Below, in pieces: positions 1 to 9,436 of a stretch of DNA of 64,000 bases. Position 1 is the stretch's first letter. Each line of letters begins with the position of its first letter. This DNA comes from DATDAW01 sp036525185 (GTDB lineage: Bacteria; Verrucomicrobiota; Verrucomicrobiia; Chthoniobacterales; DASVRZ01), in assembly GCA_036525185.1 (NCBI GenBank), contig DATDAW010000030.1:1-64000 (forward strand), given 5' to 3'. Under the pieces are notes generated by a model. The model was not told the DNA's origin and searched no databases. It saw only the letters and a list, made by a program, of their open reading frames with translations. The translations under genes were made by a program, and so were the position numbers.

Positions 1-1
1 T

Positions 2-307
2 TATCCTTACATCGGGAACAATAGCTCCGACAGTGGCCTGGCAGTGCATGATACCTTCGTGAAAACTAACACGATCAGACATGGAAACTGGGATGCTGCC
101 ACTAACGGGGTTGTTTGGGCCGCCAATATTATCGATCGAAATCTGCCGGACAGCTTGTTCCTGCCTGCCAAACCCACATTCTTTGGCGAGTTGGCATGGC
201 CGCCTTACGGACCGTTCGCGCCTAGAAGCGTGATAAGCGATATGGCAAGAATTCCGGCAGGGTATCGACTTCTGTACGGCACCAATCCACCGGCGCAATA
301 CCCATAA
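2..307 (+). CDS. C-terminal end of an unidentified protein (cut by the window edge)
   Basis: The reading frame is open from base 2 to a TAA at 305-307, so this is the last ~101 residues of a gene that starts outside the window; the GTG at 44 is internal and need not be a start. The tail has a tryptophan/proline-rich patch (FFGELAWPPYGPF) followed by IPAGYRL and a short NPPAQYP end. From memory this style of tail occurs at the C-terminus of secreted right-handed beta-helix or pectate-lyase-like proteins, which would fit a polysaccharide locus, but that is a weak recollection. No catalytic motif is visible in the part present. Confidence 0.6.
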   Translation, partial: YPYIGNNSSDSGLAVHDTFVKTNTIRHGNWDAATNGVVWAANIIDRNLPDSLFLPAKPTFFGELAWPPYGPFAPRSVISDMARIPAGYRLLYGTNPPAQYP

Positions 308-395
308 AGCGCTGATGTAATCGCATGTATCATCCAGTGCCCCGCGGCATTCCTTTAACCAGAAATGCCGCCCTTGGCCTCAAAGTCAGAATTCC

Positions 396-1298
396 ATGAA
401 CGGCACCCCCGAACATATCACCGTCTGCATTTGCACGTATAAACGACCGCAATTGCTCTTGCGACTGCTGGAGAAGCTCGAACAGCAGAACACAGCAGAT
501 CTTTTCGATTTCTCGGTGGTCATCGTGGACAACGACCGCGAGGAGTCCGCCAAGCCCAGCGTCGAAACATTCTCCGCCGTCTCGTCGGTAAAGATCTCCT
601 ACCTGGCAGAGCCGGTTGCGAATATCGCGATGGCCAGAAACAGGGCCGTAATTAACGCGACTGGGGATTATCTCGCGTTCATAGACGACGACGAATTCCC
701 GGAACAGAACTGGTTGGCGGTGATGCTCGCTACGTGCAAATGCTACCGCGTCAGCGGTGTGTTGGGCCCCGTTCTTCCCCACTTCGAATCGCAACCGCCC
801 GCGTGGTTGATGAAGGCCGGATTCTACGATCGCAAACGTCATATGACCGGATTCGTCATGGGCTGGCAGGAAGCACGTACAGGCAATGTTCTGCTCAAAC
901 GCACCGTCATCGACGGCGTGAGCGAGGTTTTCCGCCCACAATTCGGCGCGGGAGGCGAAGACCAGGATTTTTTCCGCCGCATGATCGATCTCGGCCACAT
1001 CTTCATTTGGTGCGACGAAGCTCCTGCATACGAAACGGTTCCTCCCCACCGCTGGCAGCGCAAATTCCTTCTAAGACGCGCCCTGTTGCGTGGTCGCACC
1101 ACCTTTGAACATCCAAGGAATCGCATCAAGAATCTCGCCAAATCCGTCGTGGCGGTTCCGTTGTACGGTTTGGCGCTGCCTTTTCTGTTGGTCGCCGGCC
1201 ATCATCACTTCATGAAATATCTAGTTCGATTCTTCGACCACGCAGGCAGGCTTCTCGCACTTGCGCATCTGAACCCCGTAACCGAACGCAATAATTAG
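396..1298 (+). CDS. GT2 family glycosyltransferase
   Basis: A 300-residue GT-A fold (family 2) glycosyltransferase that would transfer a sugar from a nucleotide donor at the cytoplasmic face of the inner membrane. The N-terminus has the typical VCICTYKRP nucleotide-binding strand. The metal-binding DDDE is at residues 97-100, and a GGEDQDFF motif around residue 190 is the usual acceptor-side ED. A hydrophobic stretch near residues 250-265 may touch the membrane. The donor and acceptor cannot be told from the sequence. It is followed 20 bases later by another GT2 gene on the same strand, so the two are probably co-transcribed. Confidence 0.88.
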   Translation: MNGTPEHITVCICTYKRPQLLLRLLEKLEQQNTADLFDFSVVIVDNDREESAKPSVETFSAVSSVKISYLAEPVANIAMARNRAVINATGDYLAFIDDDEFPEQNWLAVMLATCKCYRVSGVLGPVLPHFESQPPAWLMKAGFYDRKRHMTGFVMGWQEARTGNVLLKRTVIDGVSEVFRPQFGAGGEDQDFFRRMIDLGHIFIWCDEAPAYETVPPHRWQRKFLLRRALLRGRTTFEHPRNRIKNLAKSVVAVPLYGLALPFLLVAGHHHFMKYLVRFFDHAGRLLALAHLNPVTERNN

Positions 1299-1318
1299 TC
1301 CGCTTCCTTTGCAACGAA

Positions 1319-2332
1319 ATGAAAACCCACACCCCCTTGGTTTCCATTTTGATTCCGGCGCACAACGCGCAGAGATGGATCAGCAGCACCGTCCAGTCCG
1401 CCCTCGCCCAGACGTGGCCTTCCAAGGAAATCATCATCGTCGATGATGGTTCGAGCGATGAGACGCTGACGATCGCAAGGTCTCTTGAATCAAGAGACGT
1501 CGCCGTCGTTAGTCAGCAAAAGCAGGGCGCCTCTGCGGCCAGGAACACGGCCTACTCCATCGCGCAGGGGGACTATATTCAATGGCTGGATGCAGATGAT
1601 TTACTGGATCCTCACAAGATTTCCCATCAAATGGCGGTCGCCATTCGTTGCAATAGCCAACGCACCCTTTTTTCCGGCGCCTGGGGTGCATTCATCTATC
1701 GCGTCTGCAAAGCCCGTTTTGTTCCAACGGCGCTCTGGTGCGATCTGTCTCCAATCGAATGGCTGCTTAGAAAGCTTGGACAAAACCTTTGGATGCAAAC
1801 AGCCACCTGGCTTACCAGCCGTACCCTGACCGACGTTGCAGGACGCTGGGACACGCGAATGTTATCCGATGACGACGGCGAGTATTTCAGCCGTGTTATT
1901 CTCGCTAGCGACGGCATTCGGTTTGTTCCCGACGCCAGGATGTACTATCGCCGCGGTTTCCCAAGCCTGAGTTATATCGGCGATTGCCGCCGCCAGCTCG
2001 AAGCTCTTCTCCTCTCCCTGCGGTTGAATATTGATTACATTCGGTCACTCGAGGACAGCCAGCGTGTCAGAGCCGCCTGCCGGGAGTACCTTCGAACATC
2101 GCTGATCTATTTTTATCCGGAACATCCAGACCTCGTGGACGGAGTCAAAGAACTCGCCGCTGCGATCAGGGAGCCGATGCAACCACCCCATTTATCCTGG
2201 AAATACTGCTGGATTCAAAAGCTCTGCGGATGGCACGCTAGTAAACGCGCGCAAATGCATTACAACCAGGCTAAGCTGTTTTTTTTGCGGTCGTGGGACA
2301 AAACAATGTTTTCTCTTTCGTCCGCCAGATAG
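1319..2332 (+). CDS. GT2 family glycosyltransferase
   Basis: A 337-residue inverting-type GT2 enzyme. Residues 1-45 carry VSILIPAHN and IIIVDDGSSDE, the standard start of the family, and LDADD at 90-94 is the DXD-type metal site. A downstream DDDGEYF (around 184) is the likely catalytic acidic patch. The C-terminal ~100 residues are basic and helical and are not diagnostic. It starts 20 bases after the preceding GT2 gene. The next gene probably begins at 2413, although its frame is open back into this gene. Substrate unknown. Confidence 0.88.
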   Translation: MKTHTPLVSILIPAHNAQRWISSTVQSALAQTWPSKEIIIVDDGSSDETLTIARSLESRDVAVVSQQKQGASAARNTAYSIAQGDYIQWLDADDLLDPHKISHQMAVAIRCNSQRTLFSGAWGAFIYRVCKARFVPTALWCDLSPIEWLLRKLGQNLWMQTATWLTSRTLTDVAGRWDTRMLSDDDGEYFSRVILASDGIRFVPDARMYYRRGFPSLSYIGDCRRQLEALLLSLRLNIDYIRSLEDSQRVRAACREYLRTSLIYFYPEHPDLVDGVKELAAAIREPMQPPHLSWKYCWIQKLCGWHASKRAQMHYNQAKLFFLRSWDKTMFSLSSAR

Positions 2333-2412
2333 CTTGTTCTTGTTCTCCTTCCTGTCCCAAGGTCTCGCCCTCGCTCCGATGCGTCGTAAGCCGAGTGGTG
2401 GCCAGCCAGTTT

Positions 2413-4740
2413 ATGAATATTAATAGCACCAAACCGAAGCTGGTTTTCTTTCAGCGGAAATACGACGGAAACCTGCCTCATTTTCTGCTTCTGCACAAAG
2501 ACGCGCATGTTCAATGTCTATCCACCTTCTTCGACGTCACCGTCGTCAACTACGATTGCGATTACGGAGCCATCTGCGAAAGATTCCAGCCGGAGCTCGC
2601 GCTGTTCGAAAGCGGCGTAAATCACGCCACCTGCCCGCGCCTAAAGATTTCCAATCCAAACGCCTATCCCCAAGTCCCCAAAGCCGGTCTCCATAACGCG
2701 GATGCCTGGTGCGACGCACGGGCGGGGTTCTTGTCGGATATGGAGGAGTGGGGCATCAACACATTCTTTGCGATCTGCGTCACCGCCGCCGAGCACACAC
2801 CGGCCATTGCGAACAATCTATATGTCTGGCCCAACTGCATCGATCCGTCGATGTTTCACAATTATGGCGAGGCGAAGTCGATTCCCGTTCTTTTTACCGG
2901 TGCCACGAACGCGCTGTATCCATGGCGATCCCGGATCCAGCGACTTGTTTCCGCGCGGTATCCATCACTAATATGCCCACACTCCGGTTATACACCCAAG
3001 CGGGGCCGTGGCCTGACCCTGCATGGCGAGCAATATGCGCGCACGATAAACGCCTCGATGATCGTTCCGACCTGTGGAACCATCGCAAGGGAGGTGGTTC
3101 GGAAGCATTTTGAGATACCCGCATGCAATGCATGCCTCGTCACTGAGAAATCCCCTGGACTCGCCGCTGCAGGATTCGAGGACATGATAAACTGCGTCTT
3201 CGCTGACGAGAAGGATATTACAGATAAGCTGGATTATTTGTTTGGCAATCGCGACGTGATGGAGCAGATCTCAAGTGCAGGACATGACCTTGTCCATCAA
3301 CGCCATACCTTTGCACATCGGGATCAAATTCTTCAATGGTACCGATTGCAATCCCTCGTTCGACCCGATGAACGAATTATTCAACGCGGCCCATTCGCCT
3401 CTCTGGCAATCGTCCCTAAATCGTCGCCTTTAACAACCTATCATGTCCATGGCAACGGACTGCATCTACATTTGATTAAACGCGGCGACGCAATGCTACT
3501 CGCCGGAAAGCATGATGCGGCCGAGGCACTATATCTTCAGTGCTTGAATCATACCAACTGGATGCCAGAGCCGAAACTACGCTTGGCTCTCTCATATCTC
3601 TATCGAGGACAGCCGGCGCGGGCGATGACATGGATCTCCGGTTTGGTCGAGTACGTCCTTTCGAGCTATAAAGCAGCCCGCCCTGATCCCGTTGAATGGG
3701 CCTACTTGATCGTTGCCATGCTATGCCTTGGCGAATTGAACAAGGCATCCCAGCACATCAAGTTCTTTCCGGCGCTTCACCACCCAGAACTGGATCGGGT
3801 GGCATGGCTTGTTGGTTTGCTTTGCAACGAGCTGGTTACGATGCCGAAGGCCGATACTTTAGAGGGCCAAACACCCAGTTACAGCATTCACCAGCTTCCC
3901 TCCCGCAGCATCGAGGAGTGGGTCAACGAAATCTGCAAAATGCTGCGAGCCTGTCGGCAATCCAAACTTGCAGCCTCCCTTTCAGAACGGATGCAACCGA
4001 ACCCTCCCACGCAAAGCGCGGGTTTTGTCAGTTCTCCCGCCCGGAAACAGTCTATCCGGTTGTATAGACCAGTGAACTCCAGATCGCATGATGAAGGACT
4101 GACGTTCTCGCGGGAACGATCTCCGCTGATTCGCCTATTAGGCCTGCTCCCCCGACGTCTGGAAAAGAAATTAGGCTACTTCCTGCCTTATCCCATTTCC
4201 GAGATGAGAAATGATGAATTTTTCAGGACCGTTCAGACCATGGCTCAGGACGAAGATTTGAAAAACGCCGTTATCATTGGCGCGGCACCTGGAACAGGAC
4301 TGACCGAAGCTTCTCTTGCCGGTTTGACGCGAAACCGCACTCGTCCGACGATCTTTTGCATCACGGATCGCGAAGGAACATTCCGCAGGTTGCAGGGCCG
4401 AGCTCCACGATTTCGACAAATGCAATGCCGCCTGGTCCCCCGATCGCCCGAGGCACTCTCCGGTCGAATCGCGGAATCACTGGCAAGTATCAGACATGCT
4501 TTTCATCTCGACAAATTCGAAGCCGTGGTCTTTGACCCATCCGAGTTAAGCGGCGAATTGAGCGATGAGACCCGGCTCTTCAGTGAACTGAACGGCGCAC
4601 ACTTTATTGCGATCGATGACACCAATACGCTGTTTTGTCATAAGAGTCGATTGCAGCTCCTCGCGACTCAAAAGTATTCCGTTACAGCCGAGAATCCCGG
4701 CCTCAGAAGAGGATATTCAATCCTAAGGATCGTCCGCTAG
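2413..4740 (+). CDS. Three-part protein: CgeB-like glycosyltransferase, TPR segment, Rossmann-like C-terminus
   Basis: The frame is open from 2293, but the ATG at 2413 is preferred. The first 40 upstream codons overlap the previous gene and do not look like protein, and the sequence from 2413 reads directly into a KLVFFQRKYDG opening typical of CgeB/YkvP-like GT-B proteins. Length is then 775 residues. Residues ~1-330 look like the CgeB-like glycosyltransferase (PF13524 type), with a conserved block around GTIAREVVRKHFEIP and a late RHTFAHR. Residues ~355-450 hold TPR-like helices (AGKHDAAEALYLQCL). Residues ~600-775 form a Rossmann-like unit with GAAPGTG at about 620, similar to a class I methyltransferase or FkbM-like fold. 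A sugar transferase joined to a possible methylase would fit capping or decoration of a glycan; the roles are inferred. Confidence 0.7.
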   Translation: MNINSTKPKLVFFQRKYDGNLPHFLLLHKDAHVQCLSTFFDVTVVNYDCDYGAICERFQPELALFESGVNHATCPRLKISNPNAYPQVPKAGLHNADAWCDARAGFLSDMEEWGINTFFAICVTAAEHTPAIANNLYVWPNCIDPSMFHNYGEAKSIPVLFTGATNALYPWRSRIQRLVSARYPSLICPHSGYTPKRGRGLTLHGEQYARTINASMIVPTCGTIAREVVRKHFEIPACNACLVTEKSPGLAAAGFEDMINCVFADEKDITDKLDYLFGNRDVMEQISSAGHDLVHQRHTFAHRDQILQWYRLQSLVRPDERIIQRGPFASLAIVPKSSPLTTYHVHGNGLHLHLIKRGDAMLLAGKHDAAEALYLQCLNHTNWMPEPKLRLALSYLYRGQPARAMTWISGLVEYVLSSYKAARPDPVEWAYLIVAMLCLGELNKASQHIKFFPALHHPELDRVAWLVGLLCNELVTMPKADTLEGQTPSYSIHQLPSRSIEEWVNEICKMLRACRQSKLAASLSERMQPNPPTQSAGFVSSPARKQSIRLYRPVNSRSHDEGLTFSRERSPLIRLLGLLPRRLEKKLGYFLPYPISEMRNDEFFRTVQTMAQDEDLKNAVIIGAAPGTGLTEASLAGLTRNRTRPTIFCITDREGTFRRLQGRAPRFRQMQCRLVPRSPEALSGRIAESLASIRHAFHLDKFEAVVFDPSELSGELSDETRLFSELNGAHFIAIDDTNTLFCHKSRLQLLATQKYSVTAENPGLRRGYSILRIVR

Positions 4741-4755
4741 GGATTGGTCTTCGGA

Positions 4756-6378
4756 ATGTTCTCTTCGCACGCAATGGCTGACCCCGCCCTAGAGCCAGCA
4801 CCTGCCATGTCCGCTACGCCTGAGCTTTCGGCCTCTACTTCATTGGACCCCTCGCATCCGAAGGGATTCAAGAGCACCTACGGCCAAATTCTCAAATCGT
4901 CAGTCCTCATGGGCGGGTCCTCGGCAATGAACGTTGCTTGTGGAATCGTCCGCGCGAAGGCAATGGCCGTCCTGCTAGGTCCGGCAGGCGTCGGCATGTT
5001 AGGGCTCTATGGTTCCATTCTGGATTTGGCACAGAGCATGTCGTGCGCGGGTCTCACAAGCGCCGGCGTCCGGCAAATCGCTGAAGCCTCCGGATCGGGC
5101 GATCTTGTTCGAGCAGCCAGGATTGCGAAAATCCTTCAAAGAATGTCCTTCGCCCTTGGCGTTGCAAGCGCTCTTTGCCTGCTGATTCTCGCGACGCCAA
5201 TTTCTCATTGGACGTTCAATTCCGCGGATTTCGCCCTGCCCGTCTCCCTTCTCTCACTGGCGGTACTCTTCCGATCGATCGCCGCAGGGCAGGAAGCATT
5301 AATTCAAGGCCTCCGGCGCATAACGGATCTCGCCCGATGTGGCGTCCTAACTGCTCTCTTCGGAACCACGGCGAGTCTAATCCTCATCTTTATCCTCCGC
5401 GAAAAAGGAGTCGTGCCAGCCCTGATCTCTGTCTCCGTCGCAACGCTGGGCGCCACCTGGTGGTATCGGCGCAAAATACAGCTACCGGACGCGCCCATTA
5501 CGATGTCGCAAATCCGGACCGAAAGCCTGGCGCTTGCGAAGCTCGCGTCGGCGTTCTTGATTAGCTCCTTTCTCACCATTGGAGCGATTTACGCTATTCG
5601 CGTCATTGTCACTCAAAAGGTCGGTCTCGATGCGGCCGGAATGTATTTTTCAGCCTGGGCTTTGGGCGGACAATATGTAGGCTTCATTCTTCAGGCGATG
5701 GGCAGCGACTTTTATCCCCGCTTGACGGCGGTTGCAATGAATCATCCCGAGGCCAACCGCCTCGTCAACGAACAGGCCGAGGTAGGCATGCTTCTCGCGG
5801 GACCGGGGGTGCTCGCCACACTAACCTTCTCGCCATTTGTAATTGCGCTCTTTTATACGCACCAGTTTGCTGCCGCCGTGGACCCGTTGCGCTGGATCTG
5901 CCTCGGAATGATGCTCCGAGTCGTTGCATGGCCCCTGGGTTTCATCGTATTGGCGAAAGGCGCGCAGAAACTATTCATTTGCCTCGAAGTTGTTATCGCC
6001 GTAATTCACGTCGGCTTCGCATTCCTTGCCGTCGCCTATTTTGGCATGAAGGGGGCAGGCATCGCGTTCTTTGGGTTGTATTTTATTTATACGTTTATCA
6101 TCCGGGGAGTCGTCCACACGCTTACCGGTTTCACATGGTCCCGGGCTAATATTCGTATCGGCGCGCTCACGTTCCCTTTGATTGGAGCCGTGTTCTACTG
6201 TGTTACATATCTTCCGTTCTGGCCTGCGATCGCCCTCGGAACAACCGCCGTCGCATTCAGCAGCTTTTACTCCATGCGGACTCTGTTGACGCTGATCCCG
6301 CTGGACAGACTGCCCCGTACCATTCGCCGCGTAGCGACGTATTTTTATCGCGCATCGACCCGCACTCCCATTCGTTAA
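4756..6378 (+). CDS. Wzx-type polysaccharide flippase (O-antigen translocase-like)
   Basis: A ~540-residue membrane protein with about 12 to 14 hydrophobic segments, matching the length and pattern of the MOP/PST flippase superfamily. The first membrane region contains AMAVLLGPAGVGMLGLY and SAGVRQIAEA, which are characteristic of WzxE/O-antigen translocases that flip undecaprenyl-diphosphate-linked sugar units to the periplasm. The frame opens with a TTG at 4744; ATGs lie at 4756, 4774 and 4807, and 4756 is an estimate. Its presence beside an ABC-type exporter (23.1-25.2 kb) means the locus encodes two potential inner-membrane export routes. It lies 15 bases after the fusion glycosyltransferase gene. 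Confidence 0.87.
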   Translation: MFSSHAMADPALEPAPAMSATPELSASTSLDPSHPKGFKSTYGQILKSSVLMGGSSAMNVACGIVRAKAMAVLLGPAGVGMLGLYGSILDLAQSMSCAGLTSAGVRQIAEASGSGDLVRAARIAKILQRMSFALGVASALCLLILATPISHWTFNSADFALPVSLLSLAVLFRSIAAGQEALIQGLRRITDLARCGVLTALFGTTASLILIFILREKGVVPALISVSVATLGATWWYRRKIQLPDAPITMSQIRTESLALAKLASAFLISSFLTIGAIYAIRVIVTQKVGLDAAGMYFSAWALGGQYVGFILQAMGSDFYPRLTAVAMNHPEANRLVNEQAEVGMLLAGPGVLATLTFSPFVIALFYTHQFAAAVDPLRWICLGMMLRVVAWPLGFIVLAKGAQKLFICLEVVIAVIHVGFAFLAVAYFGMKGAGIAFFGLYFIYTFIIRGVVHTLTGFTWSRANIRIGALTFPLIGAVFYCVTYLPFWPAIALGTTAVAFSSFYSMRTLLTLIPLDRLPRTIRRVATYFYRASTRTPIR

Positions 6379-6583
6379 CCTTGGAAAATCGCTGCGGCCC
6401 CCGACAAAGAGACCACCTCAACTCAGCAATGCCTGCCAGCTTGCTATGTTAATCTCGTTGCAGTAACGCCGCCACGCCTGTCGTTTTCCTCAGGCAATGC
6501 TGAACCTGGGAAGTCTACTGACGACAGACCGTTTTGTTAACTGTTGCTATCCGATAAAGGTTCTCCCCGAAGAGGAAACCCAT

Positions 6584-9400
6584 ATGAAAACTATTAGTAT
6601 CATTCACCGTTTTGCTCAAATACTGCTGCTCACCCTTGGGGTTTTAAGCACGCTTACGGCCGAGGCGGCCGGCCCCGAACCGGCTGGCTGGTATGCGGGC
6701 GATATCCACGTCCATCGTAGTTGCGGCGGCTCTCCCGTGTCGATATCGAGTATTTACAACGCCATGGTGAACCAGGATCTGGCGGTGGTATCGGTGCTCG
6801 CGGATATGGGTAATGGCGAGGTGCAGAATCCATCCACTGACCTTCCGAAGGTCACCGGTCAGGACGATCCCGTTTCCACGGCGGGACGAATTGTCCATTG
6901 GGATGCCGAATGGCATTGGGATGCAACTTACTTCAATTACCCCCATCAGGCCCTTGGAGGTCACATCGTCGCCTTGGGCCTAACACAAGCGCAACAGGTT
7001 TGGGAGGAATACACATACCCGATTTTTCAGTGGGTACATCAGCGTAACGGCATCGGCGGTTTTGCACACTTGCAATACCTCGGTGACGGTATTCCGCAGA
7101 ATCTGAACTGCTGCATTCCCATTGAGTACCCGGTCGAAGTAGCGCTTGGCGCCTGCGACTTTATATCTGAGGATGTGGCTGGCAGCGACACCGCCATGCG
7201 GGCCTACTATCGGCTGCTTAATTGTGGTTTCCGTCCAGGTTTTGCCGGAGGTTCTGACTATCCGTGCAACGCCAGCATCGGATCCGTTGTAACCTATACT
7301 CAACCTCAGGGAGGTTTAACTTATCGCGCATGGATCGATGCCATCGCTAGGGGAAGAACCGTTGTGTCGCGAAATGGGCATAATGAGTTTCTGGAGTTGA
7401 AAGTCAACAACTCCGCCACGCCTGGTGATGAGATACAATTAACAGGCGCCGCGAATGTTTCAGTGAACGTCCAATGGCTGGCAAAGCAGAATCTCTCCGG
7501 ATCGATCGAGATCGTTCAAAACGGAGTCGTGGTTGCCAGCTCACCGGCCTCCGTGTCGTCAAGCACGCCAGCAACCTTTAGCACTACAATCAATTTCACC
7601 CGAAGCGGATGGTTGGCTGCCCGACGAATGAGCAGTCGTGGGCACGAATTGCAAACCGGAGCAGTGTTCGTAATCGTCAATAGCGCGCCAATCCGCGCCA
7701 GCGTCGACGACGCTTCATTTTACGTGGCCTGGATGGATGACTTGCTCACCAAAACCGCGCCAGGAGGTGTGTGGAGCTCCTATTTTGTAAATAGCCGCGA
7801 CGCCGCACGCGCCCGTTACCAGGCTGCGCGAAACGTTTTTCAGCAGATCGCAGCCGAAGCCGGCTCGTCGCAGCCACTCGTCGTTACAACGACAGCGCTT
7901 CCGGCCGGCGCGCTCAATACAGCCTATGCCGCGACTCTGACAGCAAGCGGCGGCGTTCCTCCTTACACCTGGTCATTTGTCGACGGCTCACTCCCACCTG
8001 GACTCTCTCTAAACGCGACAAGCGGTGCTATTACAGGGATGCCCAGCGTCATGGGGACATATAATTTCACGATTCGCGCCAGTGATACCAGCAGTCCCAA
8101 GCAAACTGCAACCCAGGCGCTAAGTGTGACAGTGACTCAGCAGCCTGCCACGGTGAGCATCTGGCCAGCGACAGCAACACCCACGAACATCGATGAAGGT
8201 CCGGACAGCCCCGTGGAGCTGGGAGTAAAATTCCGCGCGGACGTGCCGGGGAGCGTGGTTGGAATCCGCTTCTACAAGGCGGCCACCAATACAGGCACCC
8301 ATGTTGGGAACCTGTGGTCCAATACCGGCACGCGCCTTGCAACGGCCACGTTCAGTGGAGAAACCGCGTCAGGATGGCAGGAAGTCCGCTTCGCGGCACC
8401 GGTATCCATTACAGCGAACACGGTCTACATCGCTTCCTATCACGCCAACAATGGGCATTACAGCGCAGACAGCAACTACTTTTCTGCAACGGGCGTTGAC
8501 AACCCGCCTCTCCACGCCTTGGCAGACGGCGCATCAGGCGGCAACGGTGTTTACGCCTATGGGTCCAACAGCGTGTTCCCGACTCAGACGTGGAACACTT
8601 CCAACTATTGGGTGGACGTCCTGTTTCAGCCTGGTCCTGCCCCCGAACTGACCTCTCTGGCAATCATTCCAACGACTCCGACCATATCGATCGGCGCGAC
8701 GCAGCAGTTCACAGCCACGGGGACCTATTCCGACGGTAGCACACAAAATGTCACCAGTCAGGTTTCCTGGCTTTCATCGACCCCCGCAGTTGCAGCCATA
8801 ACCGCCAGTGGCCTGGCCACCGGCCAAACAGCAGGCACAACGACGATTTCCGCGAGTCTTTCCGGAAAAACCGCGTCCACACTCGTTACGGTCCAGCCTT
8901 CGCCAGGTCTGGTCACTATCTGGCCCGACACGGCCGTTCCAAGCAACGCGGACGGTGGGCCGGACAGATCAGTCGAACTGGGCGTCAAATTCCGATCGGA
9001 CGTTGCCGGAACTGTCGTGGGAATTCGTTTTTATAAGTCGAGCGCCAATATCGGCACCCATGTAGCCAATCTCTGGTCGAACGCCGGGCAACGCCTGGCG
9101 ACGGCGACTTTCTCAGGAGAGACCGCATCCGGCTGGCAACAGGTTAACTTTTCCACACCCGTTGCGATCACCGCCAACACGATCTATGTGGCTTCGTACC
9201 ACGCCAACACCGGTCACTACAGCAAGGATGTCAGTTACTTCGCATCAGCTGGCGTGGATCGTCCCCCTTTACACGCCTTGGCAAACGGCGTTTCCGGCGG
9301 AAACGGCGTTTATCGCTACGGTTCGAACAGCGCTTTTCCGAACAAAACCTGGAACGCCTCTAACTATTGGGTGGATGTTGTATTCCGGCCAAATAATTAG
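6584..9400 (+). CDS. Secreted PHP/CehA-like metallohydrolase with He_PIG, BIG2 and two DUF4082 domains
   Basis: The start is the ATG at 6584, with AGAGGA at 6571-6576 at good spacing and a clear signal peptide (residues 1-~29, ending near AEAAG); the frame is open back to 6497. Residues ~35-355 look like a PHP/CehA-McbA type metallohydrolase: D40-I-H42-V-H44 right after the signal peptide, then FAHLQYLG and a GGSDYP motif as further metal ligands. Residues ~432-518 are a He_PIG Ig-like repeat (GGVPPYTWSF, LPPGL, ITGMPS). DUF4082 occurs at ~523-684 and ~779-937, each ending NYWVDVxF, with a BIG2 domain at ~687-770 between them. The domain order suggests an exported phosphoesterase-like enzyme anchored to glycan by its beta-sandwich tail. 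The substrate is unknown. Confidence 0.83.
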   Translation: MKTISIIHRFAQILLLTLGVLSTLTAEAAGPEPAGWYAGDIHVHRSCGGSPVSISSIYNAMVNQDLAVVSVLADMGNGEVQNPSTDLPKVTGQDDPVSTAGRIVHWDAEWHWDATYFNYPHQALGGHIVALGLTQAQQVWEEYTYPIFQWVHQRNGIGGFAHLQYLGDGIPQNLNCCIPIEYPVEVALGACDFISEDVAGSDTAMRAYYRLLNCGFRPGFAGGSDYPCNASIGSVVTYTQPQGGLTYRAWIDAIARGRTVVSRNGHNEFLELKVNNSATPGDEIQLTGAANVSVNVQWLAKQNLSGSIEIVQNGVVVASSPASVSSSTPATFSTTINFTRSGWLAARRMSSRGHELQTGAVFVIVNSAPIRASVDDASFYVAWMDDLLTKTAPGGVWSSYFVNSRDAARARYQAARNVFQQIAAEAGSSQPLVVTTTALPAGALNTAYAATLTASGGVPPYTWSFVDGSLPPGLSLNATSGAITGMPSVMGTYNFTIRASDTSSPKQTATQALSVTVTQQPATVSIWPATATPTNIDEGPDSPVELGVKFRADVPGSVVGIRFYKAATNTGTHVGNLWSNTGTRLATATFSGETASGWQEVRFAAPVSITANTVYIASYHANNGHYSADSNYFSATGVDNPPLHALADGASGGNGVYAYGSNSVFPTQTWNTSNYWVDVLFQPGPAPELTSLAIIPTTPTISIGATQQFTATGTYSDGSTQNVTSQVSWLSSTPAVAAITASGLATGQTAGTTTISASLSGKTASTLVTVQPSPGLVTIWPDTAVPSNADGGPDRSVELGVKFRSDVAGTVVGIRFYKSSANIGTHVANLWSNAGQRLATATFSGETASGWQQVNFSTPVAITANTIYVASYHANTGHYSKDVSYFASAGVDRPPLHALANGVSGGNGVYRYGSNSAFPNKTWNASNYWVDVVFRPNN

Positions 9401-9436
9401 CATCCCCCACAACTCTAATTTAGAAAAGCCACCATT

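Noticed and set aside
2293..2412. Upstream extension of the CgeB-like gene to 2293
   Set aside because: The 40 extra codons overlap the preceding GT2 gene and read as non-protein (SCSPSCPKVSPS); the ATG at 2413 begins the conserved fold.
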